Source of the DNA: Rostrohypoxylon terebratum | Lineage: Eukaryota; Ascomycota; Sordariomycetes; Xylariales; Hypoxylaceae | Length of the DNA: 64,000 nucleotides | Direction: 5' to 3' | Assembly: GCA_022497145.1 (NCBI GenBank) | Contig: MU385930.1 | Location: 1-64,000, forward strand | Shown here: in pieces, positions 36,367 to 48,288 of the stretch | Layout: each line of letters starts with the position of its first letter | Numbering within the stretch: the stretch's first letter is position 1 | Made by a program: the position numbers and the translations under genes | The notes under the pieces: model-generated | What the model was told of the DNA's origin: nothing | Seen by the model: only the letters and a program-made list of their open reading frames with translations | Database searches by the model: none

Positions 36367-37390
36367 CTCGGAACGGTTGGCGGCGTGCCCTGGCGGGCCA
36401 ATTGGTGGTAGTGGTGGCGGTGGTGTGGGAAAAGTCGGGTTATAGGGGTTTCTGGGGGACGAGAACGGAGGAGGGGGGGGTGGGTGTGCGCCCTAGGTCC
36501 TGAATGTGGTCTTTTTTTTCTCTCTTTTTTTTGCCGACTAGACGGAGAGAGACGAGTGAACGGCGATATATTCGGTTTTTGTTACTTGTTACACTGTCAC
36601 GGATGATGCAGTCGGCGGTCCGTCTGTCCCCGGTATCGCCGTCTATGAGAAGTTACCGGATCGCAAAGAGTAAAAATGACTGAAGCTATCGCGAGATTTG
36701 ATATTCATATTCCAATGGAAATGAAAAATAGAGTGGGTCCCGCCTGGTCGGAATGGAAAATTTGGCGGAAAATCACTGGATCCGATTGGGAAGCATCCTC
36801 TTATCGATAGCCTTGAAGCAACTTGGTGGGATATCATTTTACAACATCCTATTGGTCGGCACACCTACTCCATAATTACCCCACCATTACTCCAATACAA
36901 CCAATAGGTAATACAGTACAACATGAGAGTGGGCAGCTAAGCGCCGAGCTGCTCTCCTTCATCCTCCCATTTCCATTCCCCCCCCCCTCATGCTCATGCA
37001 GGGTCGAATTGGTCGGAATTGATGGTTGGCGATGGCGTAGTACCATTCGTGGTACGCGATTTTACCTGCTTTTTTTTCTCCTAGGTACATTGGATGCTAT
37101 ACTTGGGTGGTGGAAATGGGTCTAAGCCGGGGTGGACGTCACCGAGTGGTCTCACATTTTCTCAGAGCTCCCTTTCGTTCCGAGGTTTACTCTCCAAAAT
37201 ATTCTCTTTTCTCCTCTATTTTGACGTATTGGAAGCTCTCGTGAGTTGGTTTGTCGTTATTATTACATAGAGATAGCGAATACGAAGCTGGTCTTAATTG
37301 TTATCTGTATCCCTTGTTTCCAATATATACCCATTTGAATCGTTTTTCTTTTTCAACTTTAATCCTCTTGAAGCCTGAATTGCGATTTCG
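36367..37390. other. Divergent promoter region, no gene seen
   Basis: Shared upstream region of uS8m (minus) and the proline-rich orphan (plus), about 1 kb. It contains poly-T/CT tracts (36511-36532) and a poly-C run near 36981. From about 37120 to 37390 there is no ATG on the plus strand. Confidence 0.55.
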
Positions 37391-38869
37391 ATGGCGGTTC
37401 GTCCTGGAGAAGATAACGTTGCGACCCTGTGAGTGCCCAAGCATCGTAAGACTTTTCAGGACTTTTCTTACTCATTCCCTTTGCCTTTGCGATAGCTTCG
37501 GGGACGTCCACTACTTCTATAGCCCACCCGAGGCGAAGCCACCGCACCATCGCTTCGATAAGGGATCTTACGTGTATCTGTTCGAAAATGCGAATGACCG
37601 AAGAGCGCGCGTTGAGATTGCGAACCAACCAGGCACAGATGATCAGGACGCATTCGACGGATGTAAGGACACATAGACTTAACCAGTCAAACCTCACCCT
37701 AACTCTCCTGCGTGATAGTTCTAGATAGGACGCGTGTACGGTACTCCTATAAGCAACAATGTCTCGTAAATATCTTAGTCGAGGGCGTAGTCGGTCCTCC
37801 GATAGACCCAAGTCAGTGGCATCTTCCGACGTACGATCCGAGGAATGAGAACAAGTATCACTATAAGCTTCACTCTCTCGATATCTACTTCTGGACTCAC
37901 GCCGACGCCTTACAATTCGTCAACGGAGTGCGACGGGTCCTTCCCGCATCTCAGGTAGAGGTCGCCGACGAACCAGGCCCGCCGCCATTGCCATACAACC
38001 AGCCCCAAGACATGAATCCTCTAGTGCAAAAGCTAGAAAATGTCGCCATCTCAGATCCAAAGTATTCGAGTCCTAAGCCCGCGCCTCAGGGAGTACCTAC
38101 CTTCGCACCTCCTCCCACCTCAGCGGCAACAGCAGATAGTAAAGGAAGCTCACCTCAAAGCTTTGCGCCGATGGCCTACAATCCAGCCGCGCCAGCTGCC
38201 GCTGAGCAGAGGATACACCGAGAAAAGACACCCCCTCCCGTCGAAGAAGATGGCCATGACCCTCTCGCCGCGGCCGTCGCACGCGACCACGCGCCGCCGT
38301 ATACTCCCGGCTACGGAGCTACCAATTTCTCGGCTCCTCCCGGCAGTCATGGTCTCCCCGGACCCCCGCCGCAAACTCATCCAAGTCTCGTGAGTCCTGG
38401 CATAATCAGTCCGGGCTTACCAACCCCGGGCATCGCGAGCCCAGGTTTCCCGCCGTCGCAATTCGGGCATCTGCAACGCTCGTCCACGGTACCCGTGTCT
38501 GGGATGGCATCGCCGGGTCTCGTGAGCCCTTATGGTGCGAACTTCCCTGGGTCACCTGGATTCGCACCGCCTCCAACGCAACCCACGCACCATCACCCAA
38601 CGCCACCTCCTGTCCAGAGCCCCGGCTTGCCCCCACCACCTCCGGGAGGATATTCGCAATTTAACTATACCACCAGCCAACAAGCACCCGGGGTCATAGA
38701 TTACAGCATCCATCAGCAGGTGTACCGGCCGACCGAGCCGGAGCACGCTGCCAAATATGGTGTGTACAAGCCGAAGCCGGAGGTCCATAGTAAACTAGGC
38801 CAGAATGTAGAACGGGTGGAAAAGGGGGTTACGGGAATGTTGAAGAAATTTGAAAAGAGATTTGGCTGA
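37391..38869 (+). CDS. Uncharacterised fungal protein: compact N-terminal domain plus Pro/Gly-rich tail
   Basis: Exons are 37391-37428, 37496-37662 and 37719-38869, giving 451 aa. The N-terminal 145 residues form a compact mixed region (LFGDVHYFYSPPEAKPPHHR, then VYLFENANDRRARVEIANQP and HYKLHSLDIYFWTHADALQF) whose alternating beta pattern and terminal helix recall PH-like folds, but I cannot assign it. The next 230 residues are disordered and rich in Pro, Ser and Gly, with recurring SPG units such as SPGIISPGLPTPGIASPGF. The last 50 residues end in an amphipathic basic helix (RVEKGVTGMLKKFEKRFG) that might touch a membrane or partner. No signal peptide or transmembrane span is seen. A scaffold role is inferred only from layout. 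Confidence 0.85.
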
Positions 38870-41512
38870 GCAGGTACAGCATCTGACTCGCCAAGGTGGG
38901 TAGATAAGTACCTGGATATGTAGGTTGGAATATGGCAATTTGAATATTGGATACCATCTTGTAACCCCCACGCCTGCTGATGACTTATGTGTTCCTTTAA
39001 CACCACAATGCGTGAGGTCGCCTTGTGTGCTCTGTTGTCACCAAGCCACTTGAAATATGAAAATGGAGCCGACTTTTTTTGCAGTTTCCCACGATATTTG
39101 CTTGACTCTTACCTGTTAGATATAGATGACCAGTGTTCTTGTTGTCGAAAGATTCGTACATGCCATCTAGGCGCTAAGGCTGTGCGTGCAATCCACTCGT
39201 TCCCCGTAAACAGCCCATTCGCCTCCCCGGCCCAGGTTATGAATACAAATCTTCCACAAAACCTAAGAACTTGAGTATCATCTCAGTTCTGATGCTTCTC
39301 GACGAAGATCGCAAAGATCGCAAGGACACAGAGCTTCATACAGTCTCATCGAAGAAAAAATTGTCAAACATGACTTCTTCTCAATGGTCCAATTTCAGTT
39401 CCGAAAGCTAATGGCGAGGGGATTTGACGTCTCTTTATGCTGTAAGAGATACACGAGTCGCTACTCGAGCGACTGCTATCACGGCTGAAACTAATTCCCT
39501 GGGCGCAATAGAGGGGGCCGCTGATATATCTCGACTTGAGGGCGCTACCCCACATGCACGGTAACTTTTACAAACCTGTGTGAGAGGCTTAACTTCCTCG
39601 ACTTTTCAACAGAAATGGTCGACATTCCAAATAAGGGACCTTGGCAAAGTTGTGGTCATCGTGATACAACTAGTTAGACCTCGTCTTGGTCTTAATCTAC
39701 ACTGCCACTCCTACGGTAACCTGCACCTCCGCCGAGAGCAATAGCCGGAAGGAATCGAATGTTTAAGCCTTAAGCGCTCGCCGATATTGGTGGGGTGGTC
39801 AGGGTGGTCAGGGTGGTCTAGGCGTCCGTACAATGCAACGTTCCAAGGTTAGCCTAAGACATTGTTCCAGGGACCTGGCAGCCCTAACATAATAGGAACT
39901 GGGGACGGGATTGAACAGCAAGGCGCAGTCGCAAAAAGCGGTTAACCCTAGCCACGTTCCGATACGATCTGCCACGACCCGAGTATGATTTCATTCAATT
40001 GATGGCACTGACGTGGATTCATATTCGCAAAGGCGGGGGGGAGCTTATGAGATGGCATAGCTGCCAAGATAGACCAAGACAGGGGCAAAAAAGATTTGTC
40101 AATTAGGTACGTTTCGAAGTTGTATCTAACTTAGGTTAGTATGCTGTATGCTGTATGCTGTAATGTTGCAGTGGTCGTAGTGTATTAACGTCCGTACTAG
40201 GTAGCCCGTAGACCGTAAGCCTGTAACTTGTCGCACAGCTGCACGGTCGTACTATGTAATAGAGAGGCTCGGTTGAGGTAGCCTGCATAAACGAACTACA
40301 TAGGGAGGCAGGCAAGACGGACCAGTGAGGTACCGGAGCGTCGTGTGTCTTTAGTTTTGCTAGTAGCGGATAGGCAGGACGAGTGGACGAGTAGGGACTT
40401 TTTCTAGGCCAATAAATCAGCTTATTATCGTCGAAAATCTTGTCGAGGTTGAAAACATCCCGTATTGACTCTCGAAACGTTTCGAAATAATGCCGATATT
40501 CATGCCATCTCTAAGTAGAACCATTCGAGTGCTAGGACTTGAGAAGCATTATAATGATACTAGGTACCTACATAGTAGGTCCTAGGTCCTAGGACCTACA
40601 TCCGTAGTTATGTCAGCCATCTCCTTTCTTGATCTCCTTCTAAAAAGAGAACTAGGGAGGAACAAGGATAGTTACGCTGTCGGGTTTTGTATAGAATTAT
40701 GGTTAGCTCGCTGTGTCCAGAACTAGGGGACCTGGTTCCAGCGGAAGGATTCAAGAATCGACCAGCCTCAATGGGGCTTACGTCTTCAGGCTTTCTTGTC
40801 TATCCGGGGGAATGCCTAATAATCCACGTTTTTCTCGCTGATCTCATCGTAGTATCGTACTAGTATAGTGTGTGAGTACTTTAGTAGCGAGAATTATGCG
40901 CATAGATACTTTAATTTTGGTATTAACACAGCAGTATTCGAGATGACTCGGGAATTATTACCGATGTGGAATACCAACGATCTCTGTGACGATGAAGAGA
41001 TAGAAGATGAAAAATGAAAGATGGAATATGGATATATCCAAATAGAAATAAAATGTCCAAACCACCTTCAGCTAACACATCTCAAGAGGGAAGCGACGGT
41101 GATTGTTCAGGGTGGTTCAGGTATGTCCAGGTAGTTACGACGTAAAATCTCACATCTTTGATCGGCAATCCACGAATGGAAGGGTCGAGGCTGTCATCTA
41201 ATATCCATCCTTGCCCACTTGCTCTAGGTATTCGTGCATTAGATTGGTGTACACTAGCTTTGCAGCCAGCACCTGCCGACCCTTGACGTAGGACCTAGGT
41301 ATTATACCTAGTAGGTAGTAGGTACTGACTGCTAGTACCTACTGCGTAACTGCGTAGGCCTTCGTTTTTTTGTCCCCCACCCCGTTTCTTTTTCACCCGC
41401 AACCTTGAAATCGTTAACCTTGTAAACCTTCGACCTTCCCGTCCACTTCTTCCCAACTTCTCCCATCTTCATCTTCATCTTCATCTTCAAAATCTACATA
41501 TGTAGTATTGTT
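38870..41512. other. Intergenic, no gene seen
   Basis: About 2.6 kb without a supportable gene. Short tandem repeats lie at 39793-39819 (GGGTGGTCA, three copies) and 40141-40161 (ATGCTGT, three copies). CCTAGG-type motif clusters lie at 40561-40600 and 41286-41330. Confidence 0.55.
40561..40600. repeat. CCTAGG-type palindromic motif cluster
   Basis: TAGGTACCTA, then AGGTCCTAGGTCCTAGGACC: overlapping palindromes of the same dispersed family seen elsewhere in this window. Confidence 0.7.
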
Positions 41513-42233
41513 GTAGCGTGTCATCCCACTACCAACTAACAACCTGCAATTGTAACACTTTCGTTCTATTTCATATTACTCTACACTCTACATTCTACAG
41601 CTATTCATCTTATCAAATATCATCACTCTCGCTTATCCACCTATAAGCTACACCGAGGACGAGACGAAAGCTTGAGGCGCAATACCAATCACGCGATCCA
41701 CTCGTTAACAACTCACACTCGTCCGGTCTTCTCGGAGTTTGAATTGCGGGCTATTCTCTTAGAACTCTTCAAAGAGTTAATCGATTATAGTATTACATAC
41801 AGCATACCTAGTATCGGACAACAAAGCATTAGTTCAAGCCTACTCCAGCCTACAAAGCTAGCGAATTTGACAGCTAGAGCTCTTCATTAAAACCCGATTT
41901 ACCGTCCGACTAGCCCTAGCGATTACTTCATCGCTCCTCAGCTCCCACGTTCTTATTAACCTTCTCGTCACTATATATCCCTACCCAGTTCACTACATAC
42001 CGCGCAAACCAGGAATCTATAAGTATTATCAGCGCTATAGTTGACCAATCTTATTCTATTATTCTATTGAACCTATTGAGCCTATCATATATTCTCGGAT
42101 TGTCACAGTTGCCATGCGCACGGCGCTTAACCACAGATAGCATCGGGTTTCTCGGTCGCCTGCCTGCAAGTCCGGGTATTGTCTCTGGCATTGTCGTAAC
42201 ACACTACGCTCCAGTCACTCGTTCATTTTCAGC
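41513..42233 (+). promoter_or_regulatory. ATG-depleted leader of the PPxY membrane-protein gene
   Basis: Between an ATG-TAG start-stop pair at 41510-41515 and the main start at 42234 there is a single ATG, at 42114. It opens an 8-codon uORF (MRTALNHR) that stops at 42140. The first 600 bases of this stretch contain no ATG at all. Confidence 0.5.
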
Positions 42234-43652
42234 ATGCTGCTCCCACATCATATTCCCGTCCCTCTCCGATCTACCACCAGCAACAATCATCTCATTCGCA
42301 AGGAATTGACATCCAGGAATGACGATGCGTCTTCATCAAACACATTATTTATTGTAAGTATATATGCCCAGACCTTCCGAGGCTGTCTAATTGGAACGGT
42401 TTGACGCTCATACGTATTGTAGGTTGTTGGGATCATCGCCGCCGTGCTAGTGTTTATTATCTTGGTTTACTGCGTTACAAGCTACAAGTTAAAAAGAAAT
42501 TCTAAAGGGAAATACCGGCAGACTGCAGATGCCGAATCTATTGATTCTTCCGTCCCTCGAAGCAGAAGAAGACGAGATGGCGCTTCTAATACCTCAGCGT
42601 CGGAGGGGAATCGGAATAGCGCGGTGTCGCAAATAAACAGGAATACGTCTCTCCGATCTATCATGACTCTACCCGCGTACCGAACGAAAGCGAACGAGAA
42701 TGAACAAGTCATAGGTCGCGAGGGTGAGCGTGACGGAGTTGATGTCGTTGTAGAGTGTCCCACTGCCGAAGAATTGGAAAACCTGCGGGAGGAAGAGATG
42801 GAGACTCTGTTCCAAATCCGACAGGCAAGGAGAAATCAACGCGTCGAGAGGGAAGAACGGCTCCGGTTGACGAATGAGGCAAGGACTCGTGGAGATGCGC
42901 TAGCACTGAGCCAGCTACGAGCACAGAGACGAGCCGCCCACGAAGATAACACAGTAGAAGAATTACGCGACACGTACGGCCAGGTTAAGGAACGACGCCA
43001 ACGTGCCGTCTCTAGCGTGAGTTATCACGAGCTCGGTGTAGCTCAACTCAATGGTACCAGGGTCCGCGCAGGTAGCCATAGCAGCGAAGGTGTGGGACTC
43101 CTATCAGACGCGGCTAGCATCGCGGTATCGACAAGATCACCTTCCGCGCAATCGCATCGCCGCGACCGAAGCGCTAGTTCCGTCCTGAGTCTTGATAGTG
43201 ATTTCCCATCTCCAGGATTGAGATCCGGACCATCGACGCCTCGGCAAAGTAGCAATCATACTCGCGCCGGTTCAAGCCCGGAAATAATTACAGAGGCTGA
43301 CCTAGGCGATTCCGAGATGCCTCCCCCGGATTACGAGGATGTGAGCTTGGACGATGTTAGGTCAGGGGCTACGACTCCAATGTTTAATGAACCTCCACCC
43401 ACCTACACAGACCCCGCAAGCGGGCGTGAGCGAAGACTAAGCGCACAGACGGAGGAAATGGTAGATAGGGTGACGGAAAGCGGTGACCTATCGACCACGA
43501 CCACGAACGATTCGCACGACGGGATCTCAGCAAAGAGGATTTCGAGAGGAGTAGGCGGGGCTCCACAGCTACCCAGCTTACGAATTGGCAGATTACCACA
43601 AATTGTTATCGAGCCTTCGACCGCACACCCTAATAACGAACAAGGCCATTGA
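42234..43652 (+). CDS. Single-pass membrane protein with coiled-coil and two PPxY motifs
   Basis: Exons are 42234-42353 and 42423-43652 (69-nt intron), giving 449 aa. No signal peptide. Residues 1-38 are polar, followed by one membrane span (FIVVGIIAAVLVFIILVYCV, about 39-58) and a basic stop-transfer KLKRN, so the long C-terminal part is expected in the cytosol. About residues 145-230 are Glu/Arg-rich and probably helical or coiled coil (EELENLREEEMETLFQIRQA). Two PY motifs occur, PPDY at about 341-344 and PPTY at about 365-368; such motifs bind WW domains of Rsp5/NEDD4 ubiquitin ligases. The rest of the tail is Ser-rich. By layout it could be a ubiquitin-ligase adaptor on an endomembrane, which is inference. 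No named family is recognised. Confidence 0.82.
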
Positions 43653-45243
43653 GCATGCCCTTTTATACTCCTAGATGAGGCCCATGTAATTAGGTACTCA
43701 TGGCTCTAGCTTTGAGGGACCCAATTTAGATGAGCTACCTAATGTTGCGACCCCCTTCATGGCAATCTATTCAATACTGTGGACATTGAGTCCATGAAGT
43801 TAGATCATGACTACACACGACTGGTCGGCAACCTGCAATTCTACGACAATTAAAAAGGTAGATTTTTCGGAACGACAAGACAGTGACAAAATATGAGGGG
43901 GGACAAAGAGGGGGGAGATGAAAATTTTCAGGAAAGTAATTGAAGTAATGTGGCTGGGCGATATTCTGTATCATATCTGCAAGGCGTCATGGCGTTGCAG
44001 GTTTGTTCATGGCTGACGAGGACTCCGACGAGCATAACATGTCAAATGCCAAACTGATGAGGAGCACAGCATAAGGCATGCTACTATATTATACCATCTA
44101 TACCATTTATACCATCTATACCATTTATACCATCTATCTATGGATTACAGTCCCTTGAATTCACATATCTTTGTATCATTCATCCTGACTTTGACCTCCG
44201 CATTCAAGCAGCTCTTACTTCAGGATATCGAATCCTCAACGACTTTGTCTATTGGCCTGTCGGATTTGACTTCTTTTTTCATCCTTGGCTTACTATACCT
44301 CCGAAACACCTCGGCCTATACACATAGGTTGTGCGGATAGAAGATCTGAGTCAGGTGAAGTTGAAAGGTGGATAACATCCGACCCGTCTCGGGACACATT
44401 ATAAATCTACCTAGGTCCTAGGTAGGAGGCTGACTTCATTGCCGATTAGTGAACCCCTCGTCGGAAGGGCGTGCCTAACGTTTTCCCCTCTTGCTCTTGG
44501 GTGATCACGTCCGTCGAATCGCATACGATAGATAAATCGGTAGTTACGAAGTACAGATCTGTTATAAGAGCTGAAAAGTTTCGCTACTCGGGCCCTTGCC
44601 TTTTTACCGACAGGTTGGGTATACTAGACCATCTCCACCCAGCCTATCCAGGGTAAGCAGCAGATGTTGCGATATAGGTAATAATCAGTGATCCTTCCCA
44701 TATCGTGCCTAGGTAGGTAATTAATTGCGGCACAAAGGTCCCGCTTTGCACCATTGGCCCTAACATGAGTACCTTGCAGGGAACATACGAAATAATACCT
44801 AGTATACGTACGCAATAGTAATACTAGATAATTATTAATCCATCAAGCTCGTGAAGCTTGTCTCGCTTAGGTAGGTGTTAAATAGTAAATCGTTCCCCTG
44901 TATTTTTCTTCATGAATCCCTGGCAGGGAAAATTTGGAGTGCTCGTTTACGCAATGTCTTTCGGGCATTGGTAAAACTAAAACAAAACATTATTCACTTG
45001 CTTCATATCGTCCAGTCCAAAGGCCAAGCTCATCGTCGTCGATCTGCCGCGCGGGAACTAACAACGGTTTATGCTAAGGCTAAGAATTACAAGGGAATTC
45101 CAAGAACGCATGCGGAGAAGCTGGGGTAAACGAAGTGCCTAAAGCTTGGAATCGTCTATCACTATCATTGTTGTAACATAAAGGGGAAGCCAACTCATTT
45201 TCAGCCCATTCCTAAGTCACGACTTCCACAAGCCATCGTCACG
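43653..45243. other. Intergenic with a 9-bp minisatellite
   Basis: No supportable gene. A tandem repeat lies at 44091-44135 and a CCTAGG-type motif at 44409-44426. Confidence 0.55.
44091..44135 (+). repeat. Five copies of ATACCATYT (9 bp)
   Basis: Units alternate ATACCATCT and ATACCATTT, giving an 18-bp higher-order period. Confidence 0.9.
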
Positions 45244-46715
45244 ATGGAAAGGGAGAAGGAGAAAGAGAAAGAAAGCGATAGCGATGCGGGCGTACTAAGT
45301 GGCGAAGACCTTTTCGAGGGATCCGTCGACCGCGCGGAGGATGTCACCGATTCTCAGGAGATATCTACGCCGGCGCCGGGTTCGCCACCTAAATCTGCTG
45401 AAGTTCCCGAGTACGTGTACACCCTTTACTCGACTCTTTATACTTTACACAATACCCATCTAGAAATTAGACATCAGACACTAGACACTAATTACCCTCC
45501 AGCGGCGGCCTCGACGCATGGCTTCAAGTCTTTGGCGCCTTCGTCATCATGATCACGACGTGGGGTCTCATCAACTCCTTCGGGGTGTACCAAACATACT
45601 ACGAGACCGACCTACTGAAAACCAGCACCTCCTCAGACATATCGTGGATCGGGTCACTGCAAGGTGCTCTCCTCATGATGGGCGGCATAATCTCCGGGCC
45701 CCTCTTCGACGCAGGCCACTTCCACGCCTTAACAATATCAGGTCTCTTCCTCGTGCTCTTCGGCACCTTCATGACGAGCCTCTGTACGACGTACTGGCAA
45801 GTGCTGCTGGCGCAGGGTATATGCATAGGCGTAGGCTGCGGTCTCCTCTTCCTGCCCTCGGCCGCGATCCTGAGCCAGTACTTCGCGCGGCGGCGCGCCC
45901 TGGCCCTGGGTCTCCAGAGCACCGGGTCGCCCATCGGCGGCATCATCTTCCCCATCATATTCAGCCGCCTGCAGCCGCGCATCGGGTTCCCCTGGGCCAC
46001 CCGCGTCATCGGCTTCCTCCTCCTCGCCCTCGCCGTCGTGCCCCTCGTCTTCATGCGTCCGCGCGCGCCGCCCCCGACCCACAAGCGCGCGTTCATCGAC
46101 GGCAGCGCCCTGCGCGAGGCCCCGTTCTGGGGCTTCGCGGTCTCGGGCATCGGCGCGTTCTTGGGGCTCTACGTCCCGTTCTTCTATATTCAGCTGTACA
46201 GCCTGCGCTTCGACATCGCGCCGTCCGAGCTCAGCGCGTACCTCGTCACGCTGCTGAACGCGGGGAGCGTGTTCGGCCGCATCCTGCCGAATTTCGTGGC
46301 AGATTACGCCGGCAGCATGAACATGCTGGCCGCGACCACGCTCGGCGCGAGCATCGTCGCGTTCGGGTGGTTCGGGGTCAAGGACTTGGGGGGCACGGTC
46401 GTGTTCGCGCTGCTTTTCGGGTTCTTTAACGGTGGCGTGACGAGCTTGCCGCCTAGCGCTATCGTCAGCTTGACGCCGGATATGAGTCGGTTGGGCACGA
46501 GGATGGGGATGTTGTTTTTTGTTATCGGGATCGCGGTGCTAGTCGGCACGCCGATTGCCGGGGCGATCTTGAAGGATCCGGAGGACACGGTGAGGTGGAA
46601 GGGGTTGATCGGGTTTGGGGCCGCGACGATGTTCCTTGGCGGTGTCGGGTTTATAGTTACGGAACTGCTGCATCTGAGGGATAAGAGGAGGAACGAGAAG
46701 GTGGAGGTAAATTAG
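45244..46715 (+). CDS. MFS transporter, monocarboxylate-porter (MCT) family
   Basis: Exons are 45244-45410 and 45503-46715 (92-nt intron, GTACGT to CCAG), giving 459 aa. A charged N-terminus (MEREKEKEKESDSDAG) is followed by the family entry motif DGGLDAWLQVFGAFVIM, in which the intron splits the Asp codon. Twelve membrane spans are expected. NSFGVYQTYYETDLL, the motif ALGLQSTGSPIGGIIFPIIF and the C-terminal half GSVFGRILPNFVADYAGS are typical of fungal SLC16-like proteins. Fungal members move carboxylates, riboflavin or unknown substrates; the cargo cannot be told here. The second exon is very GC-rich, which creates a long spurious frame on the same strand. Confidence 0.93.
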
Positions 46716-47302
46716 GGGGTGAGGCTAAGAGGAACCGTTACGAGACGGTGTGATTCATGTCTGCATATCTCATTCTTGGATACTAGAAAAATGTATGTCA
46801 AGGGACCCGTCGATATTGAGTTTGACGAGCATCTTGAACTGCCGTTAAATGTGATGGCTAGGTAGGTACCTACCTGACCTGAGGCCCAGGGATTCGAAAA
46901 CTTGGAATTCTGCTGCTGGGAATATTGCTGAGATTGCATGACAGGCCACAGGCAAGCCAATGGGTCACATATCGTGTCAGCACTGAAATTGCAGAGGTCT
47001 AACCCAAGTAGGAATGCATGGACGGCATGCTGTCGGACGGACGTCCGTAAGCACACACATCTGACCCGTCAAGTTGTAGACGTCACAATGCCACCACAGC
47101 AAATAGGAAACTTGGTGAAAGGTCATATCGGATTTTCATTATTTTAACTGGTTTAATCTAGTTCGTAGAACGTCATTCACATTATCTCGCATTTCGTAGG
47201 TAAGCCACAGGGGCCTTCGCTCTTTTCTTTCTTCTTTGCTCCCCCCGGAACGGCGGCAGGCGTATTTTGAGGTTCCGCCTCTTTCTTCTCACCGCCATGC
47301 AG
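46716..47302. other. Convergent 3' spacer
   Basis: 3' ends of the MCT-type transporter (plus) and the quinone reductase (minus). No gene seen. Confidence 0.6.
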
Positions 47303-48213
47303 TCACGCCGAGCCGGATGCGAACTTAGCAACGGTCTTGTAGAACTCGGTACCCTGGGTCTCGGCAATGGAAAGTTCCTTCTCGCTGGGCTGGCGCGAAC
47401 CGTCACCAGCAGCGAAGGTACCAGCACCCCAAGGGCTACCACCGTGGACCTCGGAAAGGTCGGTTAGGGCACTAAAAGCCTTGGAGTAGCCGAAGGGTAC
47501 GTAGATGATACCGTGGTGGGCGAAGGTGGACATGGCTGCCAAGGCAGTCGACTCCTGTCCGCCACCGAGAGAAGCGGTGGAGATGAATAGACCTGCGAGC
47601 TTGCCGTGGAAAGCTCCCGTTTGCCATTGCTTGCCAGTCTTGTCCCACCACACACGCCACTGAGCGGGGAAGTTTCCGTATCGTGTTGGGATTCCAAGGA
47701 GGAAACCGTCGTAGGACTCAAGGATGGCCGGGTCATGCAAGACGGGGACGTCGGTAGGCTGGCCCGGAGCGTGCATCTTCGTTAGGACCTCCTCGGGGAG
47801 AGTCTCTGGGATCCTAATTTATCATTAGCGTTTGTAGTTGACTTTAAATGAATTCTAAACGTACTGGAAGATATCGGCAGTACCGCCAGCCTTCTCAATA
47901 CCGGCCTTCTCGGCCTCGGCTAGCTTGCGGACATGGCCGTACATGGAGTACTAGAGACAAGTGTTAATTCATATTCCAAGCAACCAAGAAACGGCTCGTG
48001 AGTAGTTGATATCACGCCACCGTTTCACCACGAGAAGTATAAATTCCCTTCAAGTTTCCGTAGCCAAGCTTTGGTTGAGGGGTAAGTAAGGCTTTTTTAT
48101 GTGTATGAGCCTTCCCCCCTCCATTTATATCCTCTCATAGGACTTGCGCAATCTTGTGAAAGAAGGGAAGAATATTATAGACTTACGTAGACGATAGCGA
48201 TCTTAGGAGCCAT
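47303..48213 (-). CDS. NAD(P)H:quinone oxidoreductase, WrbA/Pst2 flavodoxin-like
   Basis: Three minus-strand exons, 48213-48187, 47950-47865 and 47813-47303, give 207 aa; the first intron is long (236 nt), the second 51 nt. The FMN phosphate loop is made across exons 1 and 2 as IAIVYYSMYGHVRKLAEAE. Flavin-contact blocks GIPTRYGNFPAQWRVWWDKTG and STASLGGGQESTALA, and the C-terminal GGSPWGAGTFAAGDGSRQPS with the final ETQGTEFYKTVAKF helix, match WrbA-family tetramers. The enzyme reduces quinones by two electrons and protects against redox-cycling stress; yeast relatives are Pst2, Rfs1 and Ycp4. Length is normal and no residue is missing. Confidence 0.95.
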
Positions 48214-48282
48214 TGTAATGAAAGAAAATTAGGGGTATCTAGTCGCTGCGCTTGATATGAAAGAGACGAACTGAGATGATGG

Positions 48283-48288
48283 TATATA
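48283..48288 (-). promoter_or_regulatory. TATA-like element of the quinone reductase gene
   Basis: TATATA lies 70-75 bases upstream of the minus-strand ATG at 48213. Confidence 0.4.

Noticed and set aside
45518..46429. 303-codon open frame on the plus strand, Arg/His/Pro-rich
   Set aside because: It overlaps the MCT-type transporter exon in another frame; its composition (long runs of Arg, Pro and His) is the usual shadow of GC-rich coding DNA.
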